A stretch of 64,000 bases of DNA, taken from the NCBI RefSeq assembly GCF_001439635.1, contig NZ_LMBZ01000005.1, forward strand, positions 66,858-130,857, given 5' to 3'. Positions 54,742 to 63,814 of the stretch are shown here, one piece after another. Every line of letters begins with the position of its first letter. The stretch's first letter is position 1. The DNA is from Solibacillus cecembensis (lineage in GTDB: Bacteria; Bacillota; Bacilli; Bacillales_A; Planococcaceae). The translations under genes and the position numbers were made by a program. The notes under the pieces were generated by a model, which saw nothing but the letters and a program-made list of their open reading frames with translations, did not search any database and was not told the DNA's origin.

Positions 54742-57102
54742 ATGTTCTCAATTTTCAAACGCAATCAAGAGCAAACAAGTGCTCGAGAGCTTAAGAAATA
54801 CTACAAAACTGTAGAACAAATTAACAAACTAGAAGCGATCTATAGTCCCATGTCGGATGAAGAGCTTCAAAATATGACATTTCAATTTAAAGAACGTATA
54901 GACAAAGGTGAAGAACTGACAGCCATTATCCCTGATGCTTTTGCTGTTGTTCGTGAAGCCTCGAAACGTGTTTTAAACATGCGCCATTTCGATGTGCAAT
55001 TAATCGGCGGGCTTGTCCTAGTAGAAGGAAATATTGCTGAAATGCCAACAGGTGAAGGGAAAACTTTAGTTGCCTCTTTACCATCTTACGTGCGTGCATT
55101 AGAAGGTAAAGGCGTTCACGTTATTACGGTAAATGATTATTTAGCGAAACGTGACTTTGATCAAATTGGACAAATTCATCGTTTCCTAGGCCTTACTGTT
55201 GGATTAAACGTACCAATGATGGAGCCTGATGCGAAAAAAGAAGCTTACAACGCGGATATTACGTACGGTGTCGGAACAGAATTCGGCTTCGATTATTTAC
55301 GTGACAATATGGCCTTTACAATTGCTGATAAAGTACAGCGTCCATACCACTTTGCTATCATTGATGAAGTTGATTCTGTATTAATCGACGAGGCTAAAAC
55401 ACCATTAATTATCGCTGGTAAAATGGGGGCAAACGAAGAGCTACACCGTATTTCAGCAATGCTTGCGAAGCGCTTCAAAATGGATGAGGACTATGATTTC
55501 GATGACGAAACAAAAGCGACTTCCCTAACAGACCAAGGTATCGAAAAGGTTGAAGCAGCATTTGGTATTGATAACTTATACGATTTGGATCACCAAACAC
55601 TTTATCATTATGTCATCCAAGCTGTACGTGCGCACGTCATGTTCGAACTTGATGTAGATTACATCGTCCGTGAAGATAAAGTCGAGCTTGTGGATATGTT
55701 CACGGGTCGTATTATGGAAGGTCGTTCTCTTTCTGACGGCTTACACCAAGCGATTGAAGCGAAAGAAAACGTAACAATTACAGAAGAAAATAAAGCACAA
55801 GCACAAATTACGATTCAAAACTACTTCCGTATGTATCCGAAATTATCAGGGATGACAGGTACTGCGAAAACACAAGAAAAAGAAATTTTAGAAGTTTACG
55901 GCATGTCTGTTATTCAAATTCCGACGAACCGTCCACGTAAACGTATCGACCAAACGGATTTAGTGTTTGAAACGACGGATCAAAAATATGAACATGTTGT
56001 ACAAGAAGTCATTCGTCGACATGAAAAAGGTCAGCCTATCTTAATCGGGACAACTTCTATTTTGCAATCTGAAAAAGTGGCAAGTTATTTAAAGAAACAT
56101 AACTTAGATTTCCAACTTCTAAATGCAAAAACGGTTGAGCAGGAAGTGGAATTAATTTCACAAGCAGGACAAAGAAATCGTATTACGGTTGCAACAAACA
56201 TGGCCGGACGCGGAACGGATATCGTTTTAGGCGATGGTGTTGAAGATTTAGGTGGCCTTTATGTACTTGGAACAGAAAAGCATGAAAGCCGTCGTGTCGA
56301 CAATCAGCTGCGCGGTCGTTCTGGTCGTCAAGGTGACCATGGTGAAAGTCAATTTGTCCTTTCTCTTGAGGATGATATGTTGAAGCGCTTTGCTAAAGAA
56401 GAAGTAGAAAAATTCCTAAAAAAAATGACTACGAACACTGTTGGTCGCATTGAAAACAAAGAGATCCTAGAGTTGGTTAACCGTACACAACGTATTGTAG
56501 AAGGTTCACACCTTGCTATGCGTGAATACAATTTAAAGCTAGATGACGTCATTAATGACCAACGTCGCATCGTTTATGATTTACGCGATACAATTTTAAG
56601 AAACGAAGAAATTCTTTTACTATTAGTTCGAATGATGTATGAAACAATTGACTTCGCAGTTCGTGATAACGCACCTGAGGACAAAAACGTTTCTGATTGG
56701 GATTTCGACAAGATGGAACGAACAGTCAATTCATTATTCTTAACGTCTGTTACAATTGACCGCGATGAAACTAAAGTTACGAAGCTATTAGATGCTGTTG
56801 ATCCTTCTGTAAAAGAGTTAAAAGCAGTAATCGAGAGCTTTGCAGATAACGAACAAATGATGGCGGCTATTCCTCAAGTAATGCTCGGCTTCATTAATAA
56901 TATGTGGGTAAAACATTTAGAACAAATGTCTCACTTAAAAGAAGGTATTGGCTTACGTCATTATCAACAAGAAGATCCAATGCGCATTTACCAACGTGAA
57001 GGCTTAGAACTATTCGGCAAAAACTATCAAGAACTTCGCCGCGGTATTGTAGAAGAACTTGTTACATTTATGAAAAACTTAAAGATGAACGTGGAGGAAT
57101 AA
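54742..57102 (+). CDS. secA2: Accessory secretion ATPase SecA2
   Basis: 786 residues, some 50 shorter than SecA1, lacking the C-terminal zinc module. Walker [30 protein letters not shown] and [17 protein letters not shown] are present. SecA2 enzymes export a limited set of proteins. Its partner gene follows by three bases, as with B. anthracis secA2 and slaP, where the substrates are S-layer proteins. SD AAAGGAG. Confidence 0.95.
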   Translation: MFSIFKRNQEQTSARELKKYYKTVEQINKLEAIYSPMSDEELQNMTFQFKERIDKGEELTAIIPDAFAVVREASKRVLNMRHFDVQLIGGLVLVEGNIAEMPTGEGKTLVASLPSYVRALEGKGVHVITVNDYLAKRDFDQIGQIHRFLGLTVGLNVPMMEPDAKKEAYNADITYGVGTEFGFDYLRDNMAFTIADKVQRPYHFAIIDEVDSVLIDEAKTPLIIAGKMGANEELHRISAMLAKRFKMDEDYDFDDETKATSLTDQGIEKVEAAFGIDNLYDLDHQTLYHYVIQAVRAHVMFELDVDYIVREDKVELVDMFTGRIMEGRSLSDGLHQAIEAKENVTITEENKAQAQITIQNYFRMYPKLSGMTGTAKTQEKEILEVYGMSVIQIPTNRPRKRIDQTDLVFETTDQKYEHVVQEVIRRHEKGQPILIGTTSILQSEKVASYLKKHNLDFQLLNAKTVEQEVELISQAGQRNRITVATNMAGRGTDIVLGDGVEDLGGLYVLGTEKHESRRVDNQLRGRSGRQGDHGESQFVLSLEDDMLKRFAKEEVEKFLKKMTTNTVGRIENKEILELVNRTQRIVEGSHLAMREYNLKLDDVINDQRRIVYDLRDTILRNEEILLLLVRMMYETIDFAVRDNAPEDKNVSDWDFDKMERTVNSLFLTSVTIDRDETKVTKLLDAVDPSVKELKAVIESFADNEQMMAAIPQVMLGFINNMWVKHLEQMSHLKEGIGLRHYQQEDPMRIYQREGLELFGKNYQELRRGIVEELVTFMKNLKMNVEE

Positions 57103-57105
57103 AAC

Positions 57106-58011
57106 ATGGGTTTATTTGATTTATTTAAAAAAGGCGATAAAGTCGGTAAAGATAGCGCTATTGATTCAAAATCACTTGTACAAACAAAAGAAAATGCTTC
57201 TAAAAGCGATGCAGACCGTGATGTTGTGACAAAACTTTCTTATCACCCAGACTGGAATGTGCCACAAGAGCAGCAATATGTATTTAATTTCTTAGCGAAT
57301 GATTTAGCACCATTAAAGCCAAATCAATTATCATTATCAGCGATTAATATTGATCCAAATCCTGTAAATGGTTCTTGGAACGTAAAGGCATTCTTCCGTT
57401 CTTCTTTATCAGAAGCGATTGAGCTTGGTGATATTGAGCTTTTAATTTTAGATAAAGACGATAATCGTTTAGCTTCTCACTATTTTAACTTTAAAGATTT
57501 AGGCGTAATTCCAGCTGAAAGTGCGCGTCCATGGATTTTCACTTTCCCAACAGCTTCAATTACAACGGAAGAAATGCCTGAAGAAGGATGGAAAATCTCA
57601 TTCAACCTGTTATCATTACGCGGTCATCAGTTAGATCTAGATGAAACGTGGCAAAAACAGCTTCCAAAAGAAGAGCAAGAGAAATTAGCGGACATCGTGA
57701 AAACTTTACCAAAGCTAGGGAAAACAGAAGTAAACTTTACTGGCTTACAAGCAAAGTTAAATAACGATAAAAGCTTGCATGCTTCTATTTTCATCCGTAA
57801 TGGTCATGAAAAAGCGATTAACTTAGAGCAGCTACCACTTGAAATCGTTGATGCTCGCGGTGTCGTTGTTGCTAACGGTTCATTTAAGCTAGATCCAATA
57901 TTAATTGTACAACCTAATACAACAAAGCCTTGGACATTTATTTTCCCAGCGAATTTGGTGAATGTAAAAGGAATTGATTTATCACGTTGGACAGCGCGTG
58001 TCACTCAATAA
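57106..58011 (+). CDS. Accessory Sec system S-layer assembly protein (SLAP family)
   Basis: 301 residues, soluble, no signal peptide. Two repeats of the SLAP duplicated domain: about 50-160 (VFNFLANDLAPLKPNQLSLS ... ARPWIFTFPTASI) and 185-300 (VNFTGLQAKLNNDKSLHASI ... TKPWTFIFPANLV). Co-transcribed with secA2. Family members are needed with SecA2 for S-layer protein secretion in B. anthracis; the presence here suggests an S-layer in this organism, though no S-layer gene is in the window. Confidence 0.9.
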   Translation: MGLFDLFKKGDKVGKDSAIDSKSLVQTKENASKSDADRDVVTKLSYHPDWNVPQEQQYVFNFLANDLAPLKPNQLSLSAINIDPNPVNGSWNVKAFFRSSLSEAIELGDIELLILDKDDNRLASHYFNFKDLGVIPAESARPWIFTFPTASITTEEMPEEGWKISFNLLSLRGHQLDLDETWQKQLPKEEQEKLADIVKTLPKLGKTEVNFTGLQAKLNNDKSLHASIFIRNGHEKAINLEQLPLEIVDARGVVVANGSFKLDPILIVQPNTTKPWTFIFPANLVNVKGIDLSRWTARVTQ

Positions 58012-58027
58012 AATGTAAGTCACGTTT

Positions 58028-58066
58028 GAAACCCCCATCACATTGGATTGATGGGGGCTTTCGCTT
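58028..58066 (+). terminator. Terminator of secA2-SLAP
   Basis: Stem CCCCCATCA/TGATGGGGG with an eight-base loop, then CTTTCGCTTT. Confidence 0.85.
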
Positions 58067-58097
58067 TGAGGAATGAAGTGGTGCTGGTTTTTGCGGT

Positions 58098-58130
58098 TAT
58101 CCGTCTATTTCGAGTTTTATCCGTCTCTGC
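58098..58130 (+). repeat. Dispersed repeat, copy C (2 units)
   Basis: Two units TATCCGTCTATTT and TATCCGTCTCTGCC start 20 bases apart. They resemble the third unit of copies A and B. Lies between converging secA2-SLAP and NlpC/P60 genes. Confidence 0.6.
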
Positions 58131-58211
58131 CTACAAACAAAAAATCCCCCAGCCTATTTTATAATAGACAGAGAGATTGAACTGTAGTGTTTGTGTATGA
58201 TGCTATGTATG

Positions 58212-58754
58212 TTATTCAGCCTCTGGAGTGTTATCTACTGCACTTCCATCATCAGCAAAATCTGTGCCTGGATTGAAGTTTGCAATGCGTTTTGCGCCAA
58301 CATATTTGTTACCCCAGTAAGCTTTATCATTGATGCTTGTTTTTACAACACCCTTGCTCGTTGAAGCGTGGATGAAGTTTCCAGAACCGATATAAATACC
58401 TACGTGTGAAACACCTTTACCAGATGTATTGAAAAATACTAGGTCTCCTGCTTGTAAATCGCTTTTCTTAACTGCTGAACCTTGTCCATACATGCCTGAA
58501 GAAGTACGATCTAAAGATGTAATACCTACCTCTTTAAATACTTGGCGTACATAGCCAGAGCAATCAAAGCCTGTTGACGATGTGCCACCGTATGCATAGC
58601 GTACACCTAAATATTTTGATGATGCTGATTTCAACTCATCTACTGAGTATGCTGCAGATGCAGAAGCTTTGTTTTCATCAACTGGAGTAAAGAAAAGGAT
58701 AAATGCCGCAGCCAAAGTAAGTATTGTATTACGAATTATATTAAGATGTTTCAT
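58212..58754 (-). CDS. Secreted NlpC/P60 peptidoglycan hydrolase
   Basis: 180 residues from ATG 58754 (GGGGG upstream). Signal peptide (about 1-33, MKHLNIIRNTILTLAAAFIL), then a single NlpC/P60 domain: catalytic Cys in GFDCSGYV, His in SHVGIYIG and third residue in FIHAST. Acidic tail. Probably a D,L-endopeptidase. No cell-wall-binding repeats. A WalR-type array in its upstream region suggests control by the WalRK wall-stress system. Confidence 0.94.
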   Translation of the reverse strand: MKHLNIIRNTILTLAAAFILFFTPVDENKASASAAYSVDELKSASSKYLGVRYAYGGTSSTGFDCSGYVRQVFKEVGITSLDRTSSGMYGQGSAVKKSDLQAGDLVFFNTSGKGVSHVGIYIGSGNFIHASTSKGVVKTSINDKAYWGNKYVGAKRIANFNPGTDFADDGSAVDNTPEAE

Positions 58755-58831
58755 CGTGTTCCCCCAAAAGTTCAATTAGTTTTCTGAAAACTTAACTGTT
58801 CTTAGGTTAACACGTGGTTCGACACCGTAAC

Positions 58832-58859
58832 ATTACATTTGTGTAACAATACAGTAACA
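58832..58859 (-). promoter_or_regulatory. WalR-type half-site array
   Basis: The minus strand carries TGTTAC, TGTAT, TGTTAC, ACAAA, TGTAAT: three TGTWAH hexamers separated by exactly five bases, matching the WalR (YycF) consensus TGTWAH-N5-TGTWAH twice. It is 78-105 bases before the NlpC/P60 gene, a typical WalR target class. Confidence 0.7.
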
Positions 58860-58944
58860 CAACCACTTTAATGTAATATTAGCACATTTACTACATATAC
58901 CCTTTATTTACGCGTTCTAAACCGTTTTTCTTCCAATTTTTTTT

Positions 58945-59001
58945 TGTTATATTTGTAATATTTTTGCCGTTCCTTACGTTTTTTGTTACATTTGTAATAT
59001 T
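58945..59001. repeat. Pair of direct repeats with TTACA-TT-TGTAA dyad
   Basis: TGTTATATTTGTAATATT (58945-58962) and TGTTACATTTGTAATATT (58984-59001), 39 bases apart, differ by one base. Each contains a dyad, perfect in the second copy. Operator-like, function unknown. Confidence 0.55.
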
Positions 59002-59105
59002 ACTCGACAAGGAAGTGCTCCATAATCCCCCAATAAATCTATCTTACTAAAAGAAGATACATAGATTCTCAACAAATCGAGGAATTCTACATACCTTCTA
59101 ATAGT

Positions 59106-60029
59106 TTACTGCACGTTATTTAGACGCTTGAAAGATACAAAGCGCTCAGCCCAGTATTTTGTTTTTACATTGGCGACAGCGACCCCTTGAGAGCCCGCAT
59201 GGATAAATTCATCATTACCTATATAAATGCCCATATGTGAAATATTAGGGATAAATGTGTTTTTAAAGAACACTAAATCTCCTGGCACTGGGGTTTGTAC
59301 CTTTGTAGTATCCTGTTGGAAATACATTAAGCTACTTTTACGAGTCAATTTTACCCCTGCTTGTTGATAGGCATAGTTAACAAATCCACTACAATCAAAG
59401 CCCGCCATTGTATTTCCACCATAAACATACGGAACACCTAGTGACTGATTTGCAATATTTAATACTTGATTGTAAATTTGCTCTGAAGCAGCATTGACTG
59501 AAACAGTAATTTCTCGTTCATTTCCTAACTGCTTGGCAATCGCTTCATCTGATGTTTCTTTAAATTCAATTACTGCCTCCACTTCATCTACACTCGCTTC
59601 TTCTTTAGCAGTAAGTTGTTGCATTTTTAACCTTTGTCCCACTTTAATTGCATCAGATTCTAAAGCATTCCACTTTTTCACATCGGAAACTGTCGCATTA
59701 TATTTCTTAGCAATATTCGTTAAATTATCGCCTTTTGCAACAGTATAATATTGTATTTTATTTGCTGTTGGTTTATTTTCCTTTTCCACTAGATTCCCCG
59801 TTGCTTTGTCGGACGTTGCAACGATCAATTTTTGCTCCAAAAAAATGCTGTCATCAGATAGTTTATTCCATTGTTTCAACTGTTGGACCGTCGTATTGTG
59901 GGCTGTTGCAATTTTTGTTAAATTATCGCCTTTTTGCACGGTATACGTAGATGCCTCAACATTGGAAGCAACTAAAAATACGGATGTAAATAGTGCACCT
60001 GATAATAATGTTTTCCATTTATGCTGCAT
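59106..60029 (-). CDS. Secreted LysM-NlpC/P60 hydrolase
   Basis: 307 residues. Signal peptide (about 1-26), two LysM domains (about 28-70, YTVQKGDNLTKIATAHNTTV; about 95-137, YTVAKGDNLTNIAKKYNATV), linker, and a C-terminal NlpC/P60 domain with GFDCSGFV, SHMGIYIG and FIHAGS. Architecture of LytF/CwlS-type D,L-endopeptidases that act in cell separation. Own promoter region. Confidence 0.95.
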   Translation of the reverse strand: MQHKWKTLLSGALFTSVFLVASNVEASTYTVQKGDNLTKIATAHNTTVQQLKQWNKLSDDSIFLEQKLIVATSDKATGNLVEKENKPTANKIQYYTVAKGDNLTNIAKKYNATVSDVKKWNALESDAIKVGQRLKMQQLTAKEEASVDEVEAVIEFKETSDEAIAKQLGNEREITVSVNAASEQIYNQVLNIANQSLGVPYVYGGNTMAGFDCSGFVNYAYQQAGVKLTRKSSLMYFQQDTTKVQTPVPGDLVFFKNTFIPNISHMGIYIGNDEFIHAGSQGVAVANVKTKYWAERFVSFKRLNNVQ

Positions 60030-60251
60030 GATAGGGGGCTCCTTACTATTATATGAAATTTCTTCTATATGCCCATTTTACTGAAAAATATGTCACAAAT
60101 ACAACATGCCATAAGGTCGATTCTACGATACAATTCGAATTATTAGTGTATATTCTAGCATTTGTGAAGTAATTAATAGCGTTCATGTTGAAATCCCAAC
60201 TTTTGTTATCGGAAAATAATAAACGCACTTTCATTTTTAATACTTTTATGA

Positions 60252-60280
60252 TAGAATAATCAATTGTGATAGGGTTTAAA
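60252..60280 (+). promoter_or_regulatory. Candidate sigma-A promoter region of brnQ
   Basis: TTTCAT, 17 bases, TAGAAT ending about 60257, with transcription predicted near 60264. The CodY-like box follows the start, where binding would act as a roadblock. Confidence 0.45.
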
Positions 60281-60293
60281 TTTTTTGAAAGTT
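60279..60293 (+). promoter_or_regulatory. CodY-like box upstream of brnQ
   Basis: AATTTTTTGAAAGTT matches 13 of 15 positions of the CodY consensus AATTTTCWGAAAATT. It lies 34 bases before brnQ. Repression by CodY with branched-chain amino acids is expected for such transporters. Confidence 0.6.
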
Positions 60294-60326
60294 TTGCATT
60301 TTCAAACTAAAAGGAGTTTTATCGAA

Positions 60327-61646
60327 ATGAAGAGCAATACAAATTTTATCCGTGACAATATTGCGGTTGGTTTTATGTTATTCGCTTTATTTTTAGGCGC
60401 GGGTAATATCATTTTCCCACCACTTTTAGGTCAAATGGCCGGAGAAAATATTTTTGTATCAATGGTTGGTTTTTTAATAACAGGGGTTGGATTACCTCTT
60501 TTAGGAATTATCTCCGTAGCAAAAAACGGCGGTGACTTGGAAGTATTAGCAGGCCGTGTGAATCCGTATTTCGGCATCATATTCACTTCAATTGTTTACT
60601 TATCAATAGGTCCGTTCTTTGCAATTCCTCGGACAGGCGCTGTTTCTTATTCAATCGGGGTTGCGCCATTCCTTTCAGAAGCTGCACAGAATAGTTGGAT
60701 TCCATTGTTCTTGACAACACTCGTTTTCTTTGGAATATCATTTTATTTAGCTTCCAATCCAACGAAGCTTGTTGATCGTGTCGGGAAGTTTTTAACACCC
60801 GCCCTACTGTTTGTCATTATTTTACTTGCAGCGAAATCTTTCTTAACACCACTGGGCGAAATTGGTGAGTCACAAGGAGCCTACATTAATAATGCATTTG
60901 GTGAATCCTTCATCCAAGGCTATTTAACGATGGACGTGCTCGCATCACTCGTATTTGGGATTGTTATTGTACAAGCACTTGCATCACGCGGGATTACACA
61001 AAAAGCACAGCAAATTAAAATTACCATTTTTGCTGGTATTGTTGCTGCATTAGGCTTAGCATTCGTTTATGTTTCACTCGGTTATTTAGGTGTAACAAGT
61101 GTCGATGCAATCGGCTTCCACGATGATGGTGGTGCGATTATTTCATTAGCAGCCAATGCTCTTTACGGAAGTTTTGGTAACATTATTTTATCTGCTACAA
61201 TTATTTTAGCTTGCTTAACTACATCGGTAGGTTTATTTTCAGCGAACGCAACATTTTTCCATAAAATTTTCCCGAAAGTTTCTTACAAAACTTACTTAAT
61301 CGTTTTCGCGTTATTTAGTTTTGCTGTATCCAATTTCGGATTAGCTAATTTAATCAATATTTCGTTACCAGTTTTAGTAGCGATTTATCCGATTGCAATT
61401 GTATTAATGATTTTTGCAATGTTCGGTAACCTATTCAATCATGCACCAAGCGTTTATGGCGTCGCACTGATTTTCACGGGTGTTGTTGCTTTATATGATG
61501 GTATCAAACAAACAGGTGCAACGATTCCTGCCTATGAAAACTTCCTATCCATCTTCCCGTTTTACGAACAAGGGATTGCTTGGGTAGTTCCTGCATTAGT
61601 CGGCGGTGTGATTGGCTACATTATTCACATTGCAAAACGTAAATAG
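60327..61646 (+). CDS. brnQ: Branched-chain amino acid carrier BrnQ
   Basis: 439 residues from ATG 60327, with AAGGAG ten bases upstream; the reading frame is open 14 codons further. About twelve TM segments. Family block GFMLFALFLGAGNIIFPPLLG at the N-terminus and GPFFAIPRTGAVSYSIGV. Sodium-coupled uptake of Leu, Ile and Val across the cell membrane. Monocistronic, with a terminator downstream. Confidence 0.95.
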   Translation: MKSNTNFIRDNIAVGFMLFALFLGAGNIIFPPLLGQMAGENIFVSMVGFLITGVGLPLLGIISVAKNGGDLEVLAGRVNPYFGIIFTSIVYLSIGPFFAIPRTGAVSYSIGVAPFLSEAAQNSWIPLFLTTLVFFGISFYLASNPTKLVDRVGKFLTPALLFVIILLAAKSFLTPLGEIGESQGAYINNAFGESFIQGYLTMDVLASLVFGIVIVQALASRGITQKAQQIKITIFAGIVAALGLAFVYVSLGYLGVTSVDAIGFHDDGGAIISLAANALYGSFGNIILSATIILACLTTSVGLFSANATFFHKIFPKVSYKTYLIVFALFSFAVSNFGLANLINISLPVLVAIYPIAIVLMIFAMFGNLFNHAPSVYGVALIFTGVVALYDGIKQTGATIPAYENFLSIFPFYEQGIAWVVPALVGGVIGYIIHIAKRK

Positions 61647-61658
61647 AAAGCTAACTTG

Positions 61659-61697
61659 AAAAGGGTGTTGAGTATAAATTACTCGGCGCCCTTTTTG
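61659..61697 (+). terminator. Terminator after brnQ
   Basis: Stem AAGGGTGTTGAGTA/TACTCGGCGCCCTT (imperfect) with a five-base loop, then TTTT. Confidence 0.75.
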
Positions 61698-61804
61698 TTA
61701 AAATATTTGAATCGTGATTATTTGTGCAATGGTAGTAAAAGGCATATTATAATAGATAGGTTATCCATTAAAATGCTCATAGCAGGAAATTTTGAGGTGA
61801 GATT

Positions 61805-63175
61805 ATGTTAAAAAGACAGCTTTCTGCACTATTATTTTTCATTTTACTTTTCACAATCCCTTTCACGACCTTGGCAAGCCCGTTAGAAGAAGCTAAACAA
61901 ACGGTGAAGGATCTATATGTCGGGGATATTCACGGCAATGTGGACAATGCTACTTCTATTGAAGCACTTGTAGATATGCTCGATCCCTATTCAGGCTACT
62001 TCACAGAAGATGAATTTGAAGAATACATTAATGCCGTTGATTTAACGTCTGTAGGAATTGGTATAGTCATCGAAAAAGTAAATACAGGCATTTTGATTAC
62101 TCAATTAATTGACGGTGGTAGTGCTAAAAAAGCTGGGCTTATTGTCGGGGATATTATTACTGCGGTGGATGGTACTTCTACTGTTTCTATGACAATTGAG
62201 CAAGCAAGCGCTCTGATTAAAGGGAAAGAAAATACAAAAGTGGCGGTAACCATTTTGCGTGAAGACGGGACAATTTTGAAAAATACACTCGTTCGTAATG
62301 CCTTCTCGTTACCAAATGTTACGACAGAACTGCTTTATGGAAAGGTTGGCTATATTTCTTTAAGTTCTTTCTCAAACGATACGGCTTCCCTAATTTCAAA
62401 AGCGATTACGACATTAAAAAAACAAGGTGCGCAGTCATTTATTCTAGATCTACAAAATAACGGTGGCGGTTATGTTACAGCAGCCGAGCAATTAATCGGG
62501 ATGTTCCCAAACACGAAAGATGCTTATAAATTACAAGAATCTACAGGCATATCCAATGTACGCGCACTTCAGCAAGCAGTGAAATTCCCTGCGAATACGA
62601 AAGTGCTCATCAACCAGTTAAGTGCTAGTTCTTCTGAAATGACTGCTGCTGCATTGCTAGATCAAAAAGCGGCAACTTTATACGGTCAAAAAACATATGG
62701 TAAAGGCTCCATGCAAGCGTTTTATGAACTATCCGATGGCTGCATTTTAAAGCTAACAATTGGTCATTTCCTCGGTCCTGCTAATACGGTGATTAATAAT
62801 GTAGGGATAAAGCCAAATATTGCAACAACAGGAAATCCATTATTCCAGGCACATTATGATGCAATGACTTCTAAGCTTTCCGGTTACAAAGAACAAACAG
62901 GCCTAAAAAATGTAACAGCGGGAAATCCTTTTACAGTAAATTTCACTAAGCCTGTCGCTAACAAAATTAACACTTCTTCAGTGGAATTAGTCGAGCTTGG
63001 TGGTCAAGTCGTCCAAGCAACCATCACAAAGCAGCGCAATCAATTACTTGTCACACCCGCTCAACCTTTAAAGGCAGGGAAAGATTATGCGCTAATTGTA
63101 CATCCAAAAAACAAAAATAGTAATGGGCAAACATTACAACAAGGCATTTATTTACCTATTCAAGTCGCTAAATAA
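61805..63175 (+). CDS. S41-family carboxy-terminal processing protease with PDZ and C-terminal Ig-like domain
   Basis: 456 residues. Signal peptide (about 1-25, FFILLFTIPFTTLASP), PDZ domain (about 80-160, GIGIVIEKVNTGILIT ... GGSAKKAGLIVGDIIT), S41 core with FILDLQNNGGGYV and catalytic SASSSE (S275) and TYGKGS (K300), 25 residues apart as in CtpA/Prc. Residues ~375-455 form a beta-rich Ig/SbsA-like domain (NPFTVNFTKPV ... LLVTPAQPLKAGKDY) not found in standard CtpA/CtpB. Secreted or wall-associated. SD GAGGTGAG. Confidence 0.92.
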   Translation: MLKRQLSALLFFILLFTIPFTTLASPLEEAKQTVKDLYVGDIHGNVDNATSIEALVDMLDPYSGYFTEDEFEEYINAVDLTSVGIGIVIEKVNTGILITQLIDGGSAKKAGLIVGDIITAVDGTSTVSMTIEQASALIKGKENTKVAVTILREDGTILKNTLVRNAFSLPNVTTELLYGKVGYISLSSFSNDTASLISKAITTLKKQGAQSFILDLQNNGGGYVTAAEQLIGMFPNTKDAYKLQESTGISNVRALQQAVKFPANTKVLINQLSASSSEMTAAALLDQKAATLYGQKTYGKGSMQAFYELSDGCILKLTIGHFLGPANTVINNVGIKPNIATTGNPLFQAHYDAMTSKLSGYKEQTGLKNVTAGNPFTVNFTKPVANKINTSSVELVELGGQVVQATITKQRNQLLVTPAQPLKAGKDYALIVHPKNKNSNGQTLQQGIYLPIQVAK

Positions 63176-63180
63176 ATAAA

Positions 63181-63222
63181 AAACTGCGCAACTTCCTTAG
63201 ATGGAGGTTGCGCAGCTTTTTT
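63181..63222 (+). terminator. Bidirectional terminator
   Basis: 13-bp stem CTGCGCAACTTCC/GGAGGTTGCGCAG (one wobble) with A-run before and T-run after. Serves both the S41 gene and the convergent TetR gene. Confidence 0.9.
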
Positions 63223-63814
63223 ATCGTACTAATTTGCGTGAATCTGAAAAATAAATATGAGAAATCTCTTCTGCAAGCTGTTGTGGATTGGATTTGTATG
63301 TCAGTAAATTTGTTCGTGTTAAGCGCTCTATCGAACCAACCAAACTCTCCGCTAATACATGCGAATCCACACGCTGCGTAACATCATAATCTTGGCACTC
63401 TGTCTCAATAACATTCACCAAGTTCATGACAAATCGATCCTTCAGCGCTAGGGATTGCTCTGTCTCATAGAAACCTATTTTCGTTAAATTTGGATTCTCA
63501 ATGAAATACTCAAAAATTTGCTTTAAGTGCTCTTGAATCATTTGATTTACATCGTTATTTGTCATCGTATGTACAGGATTGTTTGAAAAAATTTGGTTCA
63601 GACCATTTTGAAACTTTTCATTTAAATCATTGAATAATGATTCTTTACTTTGAAAGTACAAATAAAACGTCGGCTGTGTTAAATCGGCCGCCTTAACAAT
63701 ATCACTAATTTTCGTTTGATGATATCCATATGTTGAAAATAGTTCAACTGCCTTCTCCAACAATAATTGTTTGCTTCTTTCTCCATTTGAATTCACTTTG
63801 CGTCCTCTTGCCAT
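63221..63814 (-). CDS. TetR/AcrR family regulator
   Basis: 197 residues. N-terminal HTH (LLEKAVELFSTYGYHQTKIS ... ADLTQPTFYLYFQSKESLF) typical of TetR; C-terminal helical ligand domain without recognisable specificity. Its target is not evident; the upstream gene would lie beyond the right edge. Start ATG 63814. Confidence 0.92.
   Translation of the reverse strand: MARGRKVNSNGERSKQLLLEKAVELFSTYGYHQTKISDIVKAADLTQPTFYLYFQSKESLFNDLNEKFQNGLNQIFSNNPVHTMTNNDVNQMIQEHLKQIFEYFIENPNLTKIGFYETEQSLALKDRFVMNLVNVIETECQDYDVTQRVDSHVLAESLVGSIERLTRTNLLTYKSNPQQLAEEISHIYFSDSRKLVR

Noticed and set aside
60060..60110. Possible WalR site upstream of the LysM-NlpC/P60 gene
   Set aside because: TGTTGT-N5-TGACAT deviates from TGTWAH in both halves.
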